Of a stretch of DNA of 64,000 nucleotides, positions 9,326 to 17,833 are shown piece after piece; positions within the stretch are counted from its first letter, which is position 1, and each line of letters starts with the position of its first letter. Origin of the DNA: Tistrella mobilis (GTDB lineage Bacteria; Pseudomonadota; Alphaproteobacteria; Tistrellales; Tistrellaceae); contig NZ_JBBIAB010000002.1 of NCBI RefSeq assembly GCF_039634785.1, positions 431,271 through 495,270 of the forward strand, read 5' to 3'. Made by a program: the position numbers and the translations under genes. Below the pieces are notes generated by a model. That model was not told where the DNA came from. It ran no database searches and saw only the letters and a list, made by a program, of their open reading frames with translations.

Positions 9326-9373
9326 TCCCCGTTTTCGCTGATCCCCGTTTTCGCTGATCCGCGCTTTCGCTGA
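9310..9373. repeat. 16-bp tandem repeat (3 exact + 1 degenerate copy) spanning a stop codon
   Basis: The unit TCCCCGTTTTCGCTGA occurs at 9310, 9326 and 9342, with a 3-mismatch copy at 9358. The first copy encodes the last residues and the TGA stop of the enoyl-CoA hydratase. Because 16 is not a multiple of three, each copy puts a TGA in a new frame. Confidence 0.95.
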
Positions 9374-9422
9374 TCCGCTCACCGCCGAACGCCTCACCTC
9401 AGACAAGAGCGACTCCCGCCCG

Positions 9423-10526
9423 ATGGCCGATACCGAGATCCTGTTCCGCCCCTTCGACCTGGGGCCCCTGCACCTGCCCAACCGCATCGTCATGGCGCCG
9501 ATGACCCGGTCCTTCTCGCCGGGCGGCATCGTGAACGACGATGTGGCGGCCTATTACCGCCGCCGCGCCGAGGGCGGGGTGGGGCTGATCATCTCGGAAG
9601 GCACCGGCGTCGCCCGGCCGGCCTCGCTCAACGATCCCAACGTGCCGCGTTTCTGGGGCGAGGCGGAGCTGGCCGGCTGGAAGCGGGTGATCGACGAGGT
9701 CCATGCCGCGGGCGGGCTGATGGCGCCGCAGCTCTGGCATGTGGGCTCGGCCCGCAACCCGATGACCGACTGGAAGGCGCCCGGGCCGATCGACAGCCCC
9801 TCGGGCCTGTCCTCGCCCGGCAAGCGCTTCACCGAGCCGATGACCGAGGCGGCGATCGCCGACACCATCGCGGCCTTCGCCCAGGCTGCCGCCGATGCGC
9901 AGCGCCTGGGCTTCGATGCGATCGAGCTGCACGGCGCCCATGGCTATCTGATCGATCAGTTCTTCTGGTCGGGCACCAACGAGCGCAGCGACGGCTGGGG
10001 CGGCGAAACGCTGCCGGAACGCAGCCGTTTCGCGGTCGAGATCCTGAAGGCTGTGCGTGCGGCGGTGGGCCCGGACTATCCGGTGATCATCCGCCTGTCG
10101 CAGTGGAAGCAGCAGGATTTCACCGCGCGCCTCGCCAATACGCCCGACGAGATGGCCGCCTGGCTGGAGCCGATGGCCGATGCCGGCGCCGACGTTTTCC
10201 ACTGCTCTCAGCGCCGCTTCTGGGAGCCGGAATTCGAGGGCTCGGAGCTGAACTTCGCCGGCTGGGCGCGCAAGCTGACCGGCAAGCCCACCATCACCGT
10301 CGGCTCGGTCGGGCTCTCGGGCGAATTCGTCGCCGCCTTCCGCGGCGAGGGCTCGGAACCGGCCTCCCTCGACGGGCTGATCGAGCGGTTCGAGCGCGAC
10401 GAGTTCGACCTGGTTGCCGTCGGCCGGGCGCTGCTGAAGGATCCGGACTGGGTCGCCAAGATCCGCGACGGCCGCAGCTCAGAGCTGCAAGCGTTCACGC
10501 GTGAAGCCTTGGGCATACTCTATTAA
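9423..10526 (+). CDS. NADH:flavin oxidoreductase, Old Yellow Enzyme family
   Basis: A 367-residue FMN TIM-barrel protein. LPNRIVMAPMTRSFS is the N-terminal FMN-binding block, GLIISEGTGV the second strand, APQLWHVGSARNP the segment around the substrate loop, and IELHGAHGYLIDQFFW with NERSDGWGG the signature central block. DLVAVGRALLKDPDWV is the C-terminal phosphate-binding strand. Family members reduce activated C=C bonds of enones, enoates or nitro compounds. It is downstream of the enoyl-CoA hydratase on the same strand and may act on the same acyl or alicyclic substrate; that link is inference. Confidence 0.92.
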   Translation: MADTEILFRPFDLGPLHLPNRIVMAPMTRSFSPGGIVNDDVAAYYRRRAEGGVGLIISEGTGVARPASLNDPNVPRFWGEAELAGWKRVIDEVHAAGGLMAPQLWHVGSARNPMTDWKAPGPIDSPSGLSSPGKRFTEPMTEAAIADTIAAFAQAAADAQRLGFDAIELHGAHGYLIDQFFWSGTNERSDGWGGETLPERSRFAVEILKAVRAAVGPDYPVIIRLSQWKQQDFTARLANTPDEMAAWLEPMADAGADVFHCSQRRFWEPEFEGSELNFAGWARKLTGKPTITVGSVGLSGEFVAAFRGEGSEPASLDGLIERFERDEFDLVAVGRALLKDPDWVAKIRDGRSSELQAFTREALGILY

Positions 10527-10641
10527 TCTCGTCTTGATTGGTTTTTCACGACATTTTCTCGGAAAGGACGCTGGCGGTGGCGGCAAAAAGGGGGTCTTGT
10601 GAAAGAGCCCCTTGCGTCCCGTTTGTTACCGGAGGTCGTCC

Positions 10642-10956
10642 GTGCCCAGGACCACCGTCTTCACCGTCACGTCCTGCATGCTTCTTGCCGCCTGCGGAGG
10701 GGGCCGTTCCGAGACGTCCTCTTTCGCCCAGCTGTCCGGGCCCTGGTCGGCACGGTTCTCCTGTGCCGACGGCTCGGCGCTGAAGGTTCGTTACGAACCC
10801 GATCATGCCGTCATCCGCACCGGCGATGGCGAAGGGCTGATCCTGCCGGTGGTGGAGCCCGGCCGCTACGAGACCAATCGCAACGCCCTGCTGCTGAGGG
10901 GCACGGGGGCGGCCTGGATGGTCGCGGGGCGGGTGACCGACTGCACGGCGGCCTGA
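10642..10956 (+). CDS. Small MliC-like lipoprotein
   Basis: A 104-residue protein starting at GTG, with GGAGG seven bases upstream. The signal peptide ends in a lipobox, LLAAC, at about residue 18, so it should be lipidated and periplasm-facing. The mature part (FSCADGSALKVRYEPDHAVIR, then a tryptophan strand and a terminal Cys in VTDCTAA) has the pattern of the MliC/PliC C-type lysozyme inhibitor fold, with one Cys at each end. It is followed closely by a second, clearer member of the same family. The lysozyme-inhibitor role is inferred from the family. Confidence 0.62.
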   Translation: MPRTTVFTVTSCMLLAACGGGRSETSSFAQLSGPWSARFSCADGSALKVRYEPDHAVIRTGDGEGLILPVVEPGRYETNRNALLLRGTGAAWMVAGRVTDCTAA

Positions 10957-11051
10957 TCGCGACCTGCCGCCGTGAGCATTTCCGGGCCGCGCTTGCGCTT
11001 GTGCCCGGGACGGGATCTGCTGGCCGGAGACCACGAGGGAGGTTTCCGGTC

Positions 11052-11447
11052 ATGTCATCCCCGATCTGGGGCCGCCTGGCCCCGTCCGTTTTTCTGGCCG
11101 GCATGATTGCCGGCTGTGCCGCCGAACGCGACCTGCCGCCACCCCCGCCGCCGGCCCCGGATCCGGTGGCGGCGTCACCTTCAGAAGATGTAAACAGCGT
11201 CTACACCGCAACCTATGTGTGCGATGATGGCACGCGTCTCGACGTGCGCTTCATCAACGGCCCGACGCTGGAAGACAGCCGCGCGGTCGTGTCCACCGGC
11301 GAGGGCGCACCCCTGGTTCTGCCCCAGAAGATCGCCGCCTCGGGCATCTGGTACGCCACCCCGCGCCATGAACTCCGCGGCAAGGGCCGCGACGCGACCT
11401 GGACGGTCGGCCGCCGCGCCGCCGCCCATTGCCAGGCGACGGATTAG
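11052..11447 (+). CDS. MliC family lipoprotein (C-type lysozyme inhibitor-like)
   Basis: A 131-residue lipoprotein with lipobox MIAGC at about residue 21, a proline-rich tether (DLPPPPPPAPDPVA) and a compact C-terminal domain. ATYVCDDGTRLDVRF is the typical MliC opening (Y-x-C-x-D-G). ASGIWYAT and GKGRDATWTV match the family's conserved second half, and a terminal Cys (AAHCQATD) would pair with the first. These lipoproteins protect peptidoglycan from host or grazer lysozyme. GAGGGAGG upstream supports the ATG. It is a tandem paralogue of the preceding gene. Confidence 0.75.
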   Translation: MSSPIWGRLAPSVFLAGMIAGCAAERDLPPPPPPAPDPVAASPSEDVNSVYTATYVCDDGTRLDVRFINGPTLEDSRAVVSTGEGAPLVLPQKIAASGIWYATPRHELRGKGRDATWTVGRRAAAHCQATD

Positions 11448-11479
11448 TCCGCGATCGCTTCCCGGGGCCCGCGATCCCA

Positions 11480-12193
11480 TTACCACGGCACCGTGTCGCC
11501 AAACCGGTCGATGAAGCGCAGCCCGGGCCTGCCCTGCTGCGCGATCAACGTGTCGACCAGGGTCGGAATGGTCTCCTCCATGCTGAACGGTGCGCCGGGC
11601 CCACCCAGCCCGGTGCGGATCCAGCCCGGCGCCATCAGCACCAGCGCGCGCGGATCGCCGGCCTGACGGGCGGCATAGCTGCGCATGAGCTGATTGAGCG
11701 CCGCCTTGCTGGCGCGATAGACCTCGAAGCCGCCCCTGGTGTTGTTGGCGATGCTGCCCTGGCCCGACGACATGACACCGATCAGGCCATCGGCCTTGAC
11801 CAGGTCCTGAAGCCCTTCGACCGTGCGCATCACGCCCAGGGCATTGGTCAGCATCACCTGCATGAAGTCTTCGGGTGCAACCCGGGCGGCCGGCGTGGCA
11901 GCGTCCCGATTGGCGGTTCCGGCATTGACGAACAGGATGTCCAAAGCGCCTGACGGCAGCCGCTCGCGCAGCGCCCCGATCTGTGCGGGGTCGGTGATGT
12001 CGAGTGGCGCGATGGTGATCTGATCGGGCCAGGCATCGGCCAATGCGTGCAGGTCCGTCCGGCCGCCGTCGCGGACGGTGCCGATGACATGCCATCCCTT
12101 CCCGACGAAGGCGGCGGCCATGGCCTGACCAAGACCGCGGGAGGCGCCGGCGATCAGGATCGTCTTCGGCTTTTCCGTGGGCAGGTTGCTCAT
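11480..12193 (-). CDS. SDR family NAD(P)-dependent oxidoreductase
   Basis: A 237-residue short-chain dehydrogenase. ILIAGASRGLGQAMA is the nucleotide-binding GxxxGxG, LDITDPAQI the Asp that contacts the adenine, and LFVNAGTANRD the NAG motif (NAGT). VMSSGQGSIANN with YRASK supplies catalytic Ser, Tyr and Lys. MAPGWIRTGLGG is the C-terminal loop. The substrate cannot be told. It is divergent from a LysR gene, its probable regulator. Confidence 0.9.
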   Translation of the reverse strand: MSNLPTEKPKTILIAGASRGLGQAMAAAFVGKGWHVIGTVRDGGRTDLHALADAWPDQITIAPLDITDPAQIGALRERLPSGALDILFVNAGTANRDAATPAARVAPEDFMQVMLTNALGVMRTVEGLQDLVKADGLIGVMSSGQGSIANNTRGGFEVYRASKAALNQLMRSYAARQAGDPRALVLMAPGWIRTGLGGPGAPFSMEETIPTLVDTLIAQQGRPGLRFIDRFGDTVPW

Positions 12194-12318
12194 CTGCGGC
12201 TCCTTTCATCCGTGCCGTCCGATTATGCCGACGGTCATGACATGCACCACGCGCATCAGATACAAACGTTCATTGCACCAGACGCCTTGCGTCCTGCCGC
12301 GCCGGGGATGAGCCTGCC

Positions 12319-13239
12319 ATGACCGCGATCGATCTGAACCTGCTGACCGCTCTCGACGTTCTGCTGGCGGAGCGGAGCGTGACCCGGGCTGCCGGGCGCC
12401 TTGGTCTCAGCCCCTCGGCCATGAGCCGCACATTGGCGAGGCTGCGGGCGGCGACCGGCGACCCGCTGCTGGTGCAGGCCGGGCGCGTCCTGGTGCCGAC
12501 CCCCCATGCCGAGCACCTTGCCGGACGCCTTCCTGTCCTTGTCCGCGAGGCGCGTGCCGTGCTGACGCCGGCGGCGGGGGATCCGGATCCGGCGTCACTG
12601 GCGCGAACCTTCACGATCCGCGCCAATGAAGGCTTTGTGTCGCTCTTCGCCGCCGGGATCGTCGCTGCGATCACGCAGGAAGCGCCACTGGTCCGGCTCC
12701 GTTTCGCACCGAAGGCCGACAAGGATGCGCGCCCGCTGCGCGAGGGGTTGATCGACATCGAGGTCGGAACGACCGGCGCCTCGGCGCCCGAGATGCGCAG
12801 CCAGATGATCTTTCGCGATCGCTTCATCGCTGCGGCCCGCCACGGCCACCCCGTGTTCGACGAGGTGATGACGCCCCAGCGCTATGCCGCCTGTGGCCAT
12901 GTCGTCGCGTCGCGCAGGGGGGCCATGACCGGCCCGGTGGACGAGGCACTTCGCGCGATCGGCCTGGAACGCCGGATCGTTGCGGTGGTGCCGGGTTTCC
13001 TGGATGCGCTGACGGTTGCCCGCCGGTCCGACCTGGTCGCTCTGGTACCGCGATCCTGCCTCTTGCACGGCCAGGTGGCGCATGGGCAGGGGGCGGCGCA
13101 GGGCCTGCAGGGGTTCGACCTGCCCGTCACCACACCCGACCTGGCGATCAGCCTGATGTGGCATCCCCGTCTCGACGCAGACCCGGCACACCGGTGGTTC
13201 CGGCAGGCATTGATGGCGGTGTGTCGGAAGATGATCTGA
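12319..13239 (+). CDS. LysR family transcriptional regulator
   Basis: A 306-residue protein. The N-terminal winged HTH (IDLNLLTALDVLLAERSVTR, then AAGRLGLSPSAMSRTLARL) is of the LysR type and resembles the NodD/SyrM-like subgroup, which opens with DLNLL. The remainder is a periplasmic-binding-like effector domain (ARTFTIRANEGFVSLF, then EVGTTGASAPEMRSQ). It is divergent from the SDR gene across 125 bp, the usual arrangement for LysR control of a single enzyme. Confidence 0.88.
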   Translation: MTAIDLNLLTALDVLLAERSVTRAAGRLGLSPSAMSRTLARLRAATGDPLLVQAGRVLVPTPHAEHLAGRLPVLVREARAVLTPAAGDPDPASLARTFTIRANEGFVSLFAAGIVAAITQEAPLVRLRFAPKADKDARPLREGLIDIEVGTTGASAPEMRSQMIFRDRFIAAARHGHPVFDEVMTPQRYAACGHVVASRRGAMTGPVDEALRAIGLERRIVAVVPGFLDALTVARRSDLVALVPRSCLLHGQVAHGQGAAQGLQGFDLPVTTPDLAISLMWHPRLDADPAHRWFRQALMAVCRKMI

Positions 13240-13343
13240 CGCTGACCGCCACCCCTCCCGGCTTGCAGATCATCGTCGGCACCGGCAGAGTGACCGGCGG
13301 GGATGGAGACGGGCATTGGGCCGGGACAATAAGGGACAGTGGA

Positions 13344-13955
13344 ATGATCAGTGGTGCAGACATCGCCGCCGGCAGGGCGGGTGGGCTCAGGATCGGGCCG
13401 GAGGTGGTTGTGGATCCGGCGGCCCGGATCGATCGCTCGGCGGCGATTTTCGGCAAGGTGACGCTGAAGGCCGGCGTGTCGGTCTGGATGAACGTGGTCT
13501 TCCGGGCCGAGATGTTCGAGGTGGTGATCGGCGAGAACACCAATATTCAGGACTTCGTGATGGTCCATGTCGGCAACAAGGCCGGCACCTATGTCGGCCG
13601 CAACTGTTCCATCACCCATCATGTCACCATCCATGGCTGCAGGATCGGCGACAACGTGCTGGTCGGCATCGGGGCCACCATCATGGATGACTGCGTCATC
13701 GGCGAGAATTCGATCATCGCGCCGCAAAGCTGCCTGAAGGAAGGCACGGTGATCCCGCCCAATTCGATCGTGGTCGGCACGCCGGGCAAGGTGGTGCGGA
13801 CCCGCGACAATGCTGCCGCCAACCGGCTGAACGCCTTCCTCTACCGCCGCAATGCTGAAGCCTATGCGGAAGGCGATGACCGTTTGTGGTCGCGCGACAG
13901 CTTCCATGCCGAGATGGAGGCCGAGATCGCCCGCATCGCCCGCGAGGCCGACTGA
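13344..13955 (+). CDS. Gamma carbonic anhydrase-like / hexapeptide-repeat protein
   Basis: A 203-residue left-handed beta-helix protein. Hexapeptide repeats are visible from about residue 30 to 150 (IDRSAAIFGKVTLKAGVSVW, VVIGENTNIQDFVMVHV, CRIGDNVLVGIGATIMDDCV). Metal-ligand histidines appear in VHVGNKAG and ITHHVTIHG, as in gamma-carbonic anhydrases and PaaY-like proteins. A C-terminal helix follows (RRNAEAYAEGDDRLWS). The start at the MISGADIAAG methionine follows an AAGGGA site. It could hydrate CO2 or act as a PaaY-like CoA thioesterase/transferase scaffold. Confidence 0.82.
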   Translation: MISGADIAAGRAGGLRIGPEVVVDPAARIDRSAAIFGKVTLKAGVSVWMNVVFRAEMFEVVIGENTNIQDFVMVHVGNKAGTYVGRNCSITHHVTIHGCRIGDNVLVGIGATIMDDCVIGENSIIAPQSCLKEGTVIPPNSIVVGTPGKVVRTRDNAAANRLNAFLYRRNAEAYAEGDDRLWSRDSFHAEMEAEIARIAREAD

Positions 13956-13974
13956 CCGGAGACGCCGCGCCCGA

Positions 13975-15345
13975 TCAGAGATCCGAGACCTTGGGCCGCC
14001 GCGCCGCCGGGGCCGGCGGATCGGCCAGCAGGCGGGCGCCGCGGCCGCGGGCGGCGGCGCTTTCGTCGTAATAGCGGGCGGCGACCGCGATCGACCGGTG
14101 CAGCGACTGGGCCATGGCCTGCTGGATCGGCACGTCGCGGTTGGCCGCCTCGGTCATGAAGCCGGATCTCAGGCCATGGGCGCTGATCTGGCGCGGGTCC
14201 AGCCCGGCCTGTGCCGCGCGGGTCTTCACGATCCGCGCCACGGCCTGGCCGCTCAACCCATCCAGGCCGCGCCGGCCGAAGCCGCGGCCGTCGGGGGTGA
14301 TGCGCGGGTTGCCGTGGCGGTCGATCGGCACGAAAACCGCGCCTGCGCGGATGCCCGAGGCCTGGAGCCAGGCATCCAGCAGCTCCACCGGCCGGCCGAT
14401 CAGCCAGACCCGGGCCCCGTCGACCGCGCGGGTGGTTTTGGTGCGGGGCAGGGCGATGGTCATCGCCGGCAGCCAGCCTGCGGCCGTGCCCTCGGGCGTC
14501 AGCGCGCCGTCCGGGGCGATTTCGGCCGGCTGCGGCCGTTCCCGGCGCAGATGTTCCATCCGGATCATGCCGGCCTCGCTGCGCCGCCGCCCGCCCGAGG
14601 CCCACATCACCGCCAGCAGGGCGGCATCGCGCGCCGCGCGCAGCGGCTCGCGGTCGATATCGATCTCGCAGGCCTGAAGCAGGGCTTCCAGCGTGTCGGC
14701 CAGAACCGGCGCCTGAGCCTTGCGGCCGGGCATGTAGGTGGAGGCGCGCATCAGCTTGCGCCGCACCTCGCGCACGCCGGGGTCTTCGGTGGGCGGCTTC
14801 AGCCCGCGCATGCGGTGCAGCGAGGCCCAGCTGGCCAGACGGCGGGCGACGGTGGCCGGGGCAGCCGGCCCCGCCTCGCGCTTCAGCCCGGCGGCCAGCA
14901 GCTTCTCTTCCACCGCCCGCGGCATGCCATGGTCCGGATTGCGGGCGCGTTCTTCCGCATCGTAGAGGTGATGGACCATGAAGCGGACCACCGCCGAAGG
15001 GGGGGCCGGCCAGGGCAGATGCTGGCCGCCATTGGCCGCCGCCCACCAGCCGGCCAGATAGCGGGCATCCTTGATCAGCGCCAGACGGCTGTTGGCGGCG
15101 ATGCCCGCGCCCAGCAGCACATGCAGGGTCTCGCGCTCGGCCTCGTCCAGATCGCCCAGCCCGCCGGTTTCCACCGCCCCCGGCAGCCCGGCCTCGACAT
15201 GGTCCTGGGTTGCAACCAGCCGGGCGGCCGGCCGGATCGGCTCGTCGGTCAGCACGACCTTGCGGCGGCCGCGCCGTGGTGCGGCGCCATTGCCCGCACC
15301 ACCCCTGGCCCCACCGGTCCCACTGCGCCCGGACCCTGCCGCCAT
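13975..15345 (-). CDS. Tyrosine recombinase/integrase
   Basis: A 456-residue phage-integrase family protein. The N-terminal ~220 residues form the SAM-like core-binding domain (NSRLALIKDARYLAGWWAA, then ATVARRLASWASLHR). Catalytic residues are recognisable: the first Arg in ASGGRRRSEAG (about 252), HGLR in SAHGLRSGFMTEA (about 388), a second His in QSLHRSIAVA and the Tyr nucleophile in ARYYDES (about 424). GGAGG eight bases before the second ATG favours this start; an ATG 15 bp upstream is the alternative. No prophage or transposon genes are adjacent and no att repeats were found by eye. Its GC content matches the surroundings. Confidence 0.85.
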   Translation of the reverse strand: MAAGSGRSGTGGARGGAGNGAAPRRGRRKVVLTDEPIRPAARLVATQDHVEAGLPGAVETGGLGDLDEAERETLHVLLGAGIAANSRLALIKDARYLAGWWAAANGGQHLPWPAPPSAVVRFMVHHLYDAEERARNPDHGMPRAVEEKLLAAGLKREAGPAAPATVARRLASWASLHRMRGLKPPTEDPGVREVRRKLMRASTYMPGRKAQAPVLADTLEALLQACEIDIDREPLRAARDAALLAVMWASGGRRRSEAGMIRMEHLRRERPQPAEIAPDGALTPEGTAAGWLPAMTIALPRTKTTRAVDGARVWLIGRPVELLDAWLQASGIRAGAVFVPIDRHGNPRITPDGRGFGRRGLDGLSGQAVARIVKTRAAQAGLDPRQISAHGLRSGFMTEAANRDVPIQQAMAQSLHRSIAVAARYYDESAAARGRGARLLADPPAPAARRPKVSDL

Positions 15346-15570
15346 GCCGTATGCCTCCATCTTCCGCCATCCGCACCGCTGCGGATCCGTTCCGGCTTCA
15401 GGCTAGGCGTTCCGCGGCGTCCGGTCAAATTGCGGGGGGAGATCGGGATGGAGGCGGTATGCATGGAGTGTCACGAATTGCAGGGCTTCGCGAAAATTGC
15501 GATGGGGCATTGTAAAGATCATGTTAGTTTCCAGTCATAGATCGGAACAGAACGGATCGGCGCACCCCCC

Positions 15571-17805
15571 GTGTCCAGATGGTCCCCCAGCCTCGTTATC
15601 CTCTGCGCCTTCTTCGTCGGGCTGGTCCTGGCCGGGGCGGCGACCTTCCTTGCCGTCGATCAGCCCTGGACGGGGCTGCGGCTGGTGGATGACGGCGACG
15701 CCGCCCCGGCGCGAGAGCCGGGCGTGCGCATTGCCGCCGTCGCCCGCAACGGCCCCGCCGCGGCGGCGGGGGTGGCCCAGGGCATGCGCCTGGTCGCGAT
15801 CGAGGCCGGCGGCCGACGCGAGGAGGTTCTGCCCGGCGATCTGATCGAGGAAAGCGACATGCTGCCGGGCTTCCCGGCGATCATCGCCTTCCAGGACCGC
15901 CAGACCCGGCTGGCCGCCATTCTGGCTGCCGACTGGGTGGAGCTGCATCTGGTCGACCCCGAGGGAGAACCGATCCGGCTGTGGATCGCACCCGCCGACA
16001 GCCGGCCGATCCTGGATCTGCCGCTGCTGTTCTGGGTGCAGATCATGACCGGCGTGGGTGCCATGCTGATCGGCGGCTGGGTTCTGGGGCTGCGCCGCGA
16101 CGGCTCGGGCCCGCTGATGTTTTTCCTCAGCGCGCCGACGCTGGCGGTCTCGGCCTTCTCGTCGGCGGTCTACGGCACCCGGGAACTCGCCATCGACGGC
16201 ACGCTGTTCCGGGTGCTGTCAGCCATCAACCATCTGGGCGCGGTGGGTTTTGGTGCGGCGATGATCTCGCTGTTTCTGGTTTATCCCAAGCGTCTGGTCA
16301 CCGATCGGGTGCCGGTTGCGGTCGGCCTTGCCGTCACGGTGCTCTGGGTGCTCGATACCCTGCGGCTGACGCCCGGCCCCGGCTATGGCGGCTATTACGC
16401 CACGCTGATCGAAATGATCCTGATCGTCACCCTGATCGGGGTGCAGTGGCGGAAGAACCGCCACGATCCCACCGCGCGGGCGGCGCTGCGCTGGCTGGGC
16501 CTGTCGATCGTGCTGGGGGCCGGCGCCTTCACCATGGCGATGATGGTGCCGCTGACGCTGGGCACCGAACCGCTGCTTTCTCAGGGCATGGCCTTCGGCT
16601 TCTTCCTGCTGATCTATATCGGCCTCGCTTTGGGCGTGCGCCGCTATCGGCTGTTCGAGCTGGACGAATGGGCCTTCAAGGTCATGTTCTACACCCTTGG
16701 CGCCATGCTGCTGCTGGCCATGGACGGGGTGTTGATCTGGCTGATCGGGCTGGACCAGGCGCCGTCGCTGGGGCTGTCGCTGATCGTGGTCGGTTTCGGC
16801 TATCTGCCGCTGCGCGAGATCCTGTGGCGGCGCATGGTGCTGCGCCGGCCGATCGCCGATCACGAGCTGTTCCGTCAGGTGATCGAGGTCGCCTTCACCG
16901 CTCGGCCCGCCGAACGCGCCGAGCGCTGGCGCCAGCTGATCCGCACCGTCTTCGACCCGCTGTCGCTGGAACCGGCCCGGGGCGAGGTGTCGGTGGCCCG
17001 GGCCGATGCCGATGGCGTGATGCTGCTGCTGCCGCCCACCGCCGACGCACCGGCGCTGGAGGTGCGCTATCCCTGGCGTGGCCGCGGCCTGTTCGGCCCC
17101 GCGCATCTGCAGCTGGCGCGCGAGATGACCCAGTTGATGCGCCATGCCGACGAGGGCCGCGCCGCCTATGAACGCGGCGCCACCGAGGAACGCCGCCGGA
17201 TCGCCCGCGACCTGCACGACGATGTCGGCGCCCGGCTGCTCACCGGGCTGCACAAGGCCGATCTGGGCGAGACCCGCAGCCTGATCCGCGGGGCGCTGGC
17301 CGATATCCGCACCATCGCCGCCGGCCTCGCCCGCGGCTCCATGCCGCTCGGCCGGGTGATCGCGGATCTGCGCCATGAAACCTCGGGCCGGCTGGAGGCG
17401 GCGGGCCTGGCGCTGGACTGGCCGCTGGACGACGGCGCCCATGACGAGCTGCCGCTGGATTATGCGGTCTACCGCAACCTGTTCGGGGCATTGCGCGAGA
17501 TCATCAGCAATGTCATTCGTCATGCAGCGGCCACCACCGTCCGGATCGAGATCCGGGTCGAGGATGGCATGCTGTACCTCTCGGTGGCGGATGACGGGAT
17601 CGGCCTGGTGGCGGCCGCCGCTGCGGATGCCGACGGTCGCGCAGACGCCGATGGGGAACGGCCCTCCGGCGGCCTCGGCCTCGGCAATCTGGCGCGGCGG
17701 GTGGGCGATCTGGGTGGCCGGATCGCCTTCCCCGAACAGCCGAGGGGCACACGGGTGGATCTTGAACTGCCGCTGGAGGGCACACGTCCGGCGACAGCCG
17801 GCTGA
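15571..17805 (+). CDS. Membrane sensor histidine kinase (NarL/HisKA_3 type) with PDZ-like N-terminus
   Basis: A 744-residue protein from a GTG start. A first membrane helix (LVILCAFFVGLVLAGAATFL) leads to a periplasmic segment that looks PDZ-like (VRIAAVARNGPAAAAGVAQG). A block of about seven further transmembrane helices spans roughly residues 150-420. The cytoplasmic end has the HisKA_3 motif RRIARDLHDDVGARL with phospho-acceptor His549, then HATPase motifs: EIISNVIRHA (N box), VADDGIGL (G1) and GGLGLGNLARRV (G2). It is 28 bp upstream of the response regulator, forming a two-component pair. The signal is unknown. Confidence 0.9.
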   Translation: MSRWSPSLVILCAFFVGLVLAGAATFLAVDQPWTGLRLVDDGDAAPAREPGVRIAAVARNGPAAAAGVAQGMRLVAIEAGGRREEVLPGDLIEESDMLPGFPAIIAFQDRQTRLAAILAADWVELHLVDPEGEPIRLWIAPADSRPILDLPLLFWVQIMTGVGAMLIGGWVLGLRRDGSGPLMFFLSAPTLAVSAFSSAVYGTRELAIDGTLFRVLSAINHLGAVGFGAAMISLFLVYPKRLVTDRVPVAVGLAVTVLWVLDTLRLTPGPGYGGYYATLIEMILIVTLIGVQWRKNRHDPTARAALRWLGLSIVLGAGAFTMAMMVPLTLGTEPLLSQGMAFGFFLLIYIGLALGVRRYRLFELDEWAFKVMFYTLGAMLLLAMDGVLIWLIGLDQAPSLGLSLIVVGFGYLPLREILWRRMVLRRPIADHELFRQVIEVAFTARPAERAERWRQLIRTVFDPLSLEPARGEVSVARADADGVMLLLPPTADAPALEVRYPWRGRGLFGPAHLQLAREMTQLMRHADEGRAAYERGATEERRRIARDLHDDVGARLLTGLHKADLGETRSLIRGALADIRTIAAGLARGSMPLGRVIADLRHETSGRLEAAGLALDWPLDDGAHDELPLDYAVYRNLFGALREIISNVIRHAAATTVRIEIRVEDGMLYLSVADDGIGLVAAAAADADGRADADGERPSGGLGLGNLARRVGDLGGRIAFPEQPRGTRVDLELPLEGTRPATAG

Positions 17806-17833
17806 CATCGGCATCCAAGCTTGAGGACACGGA

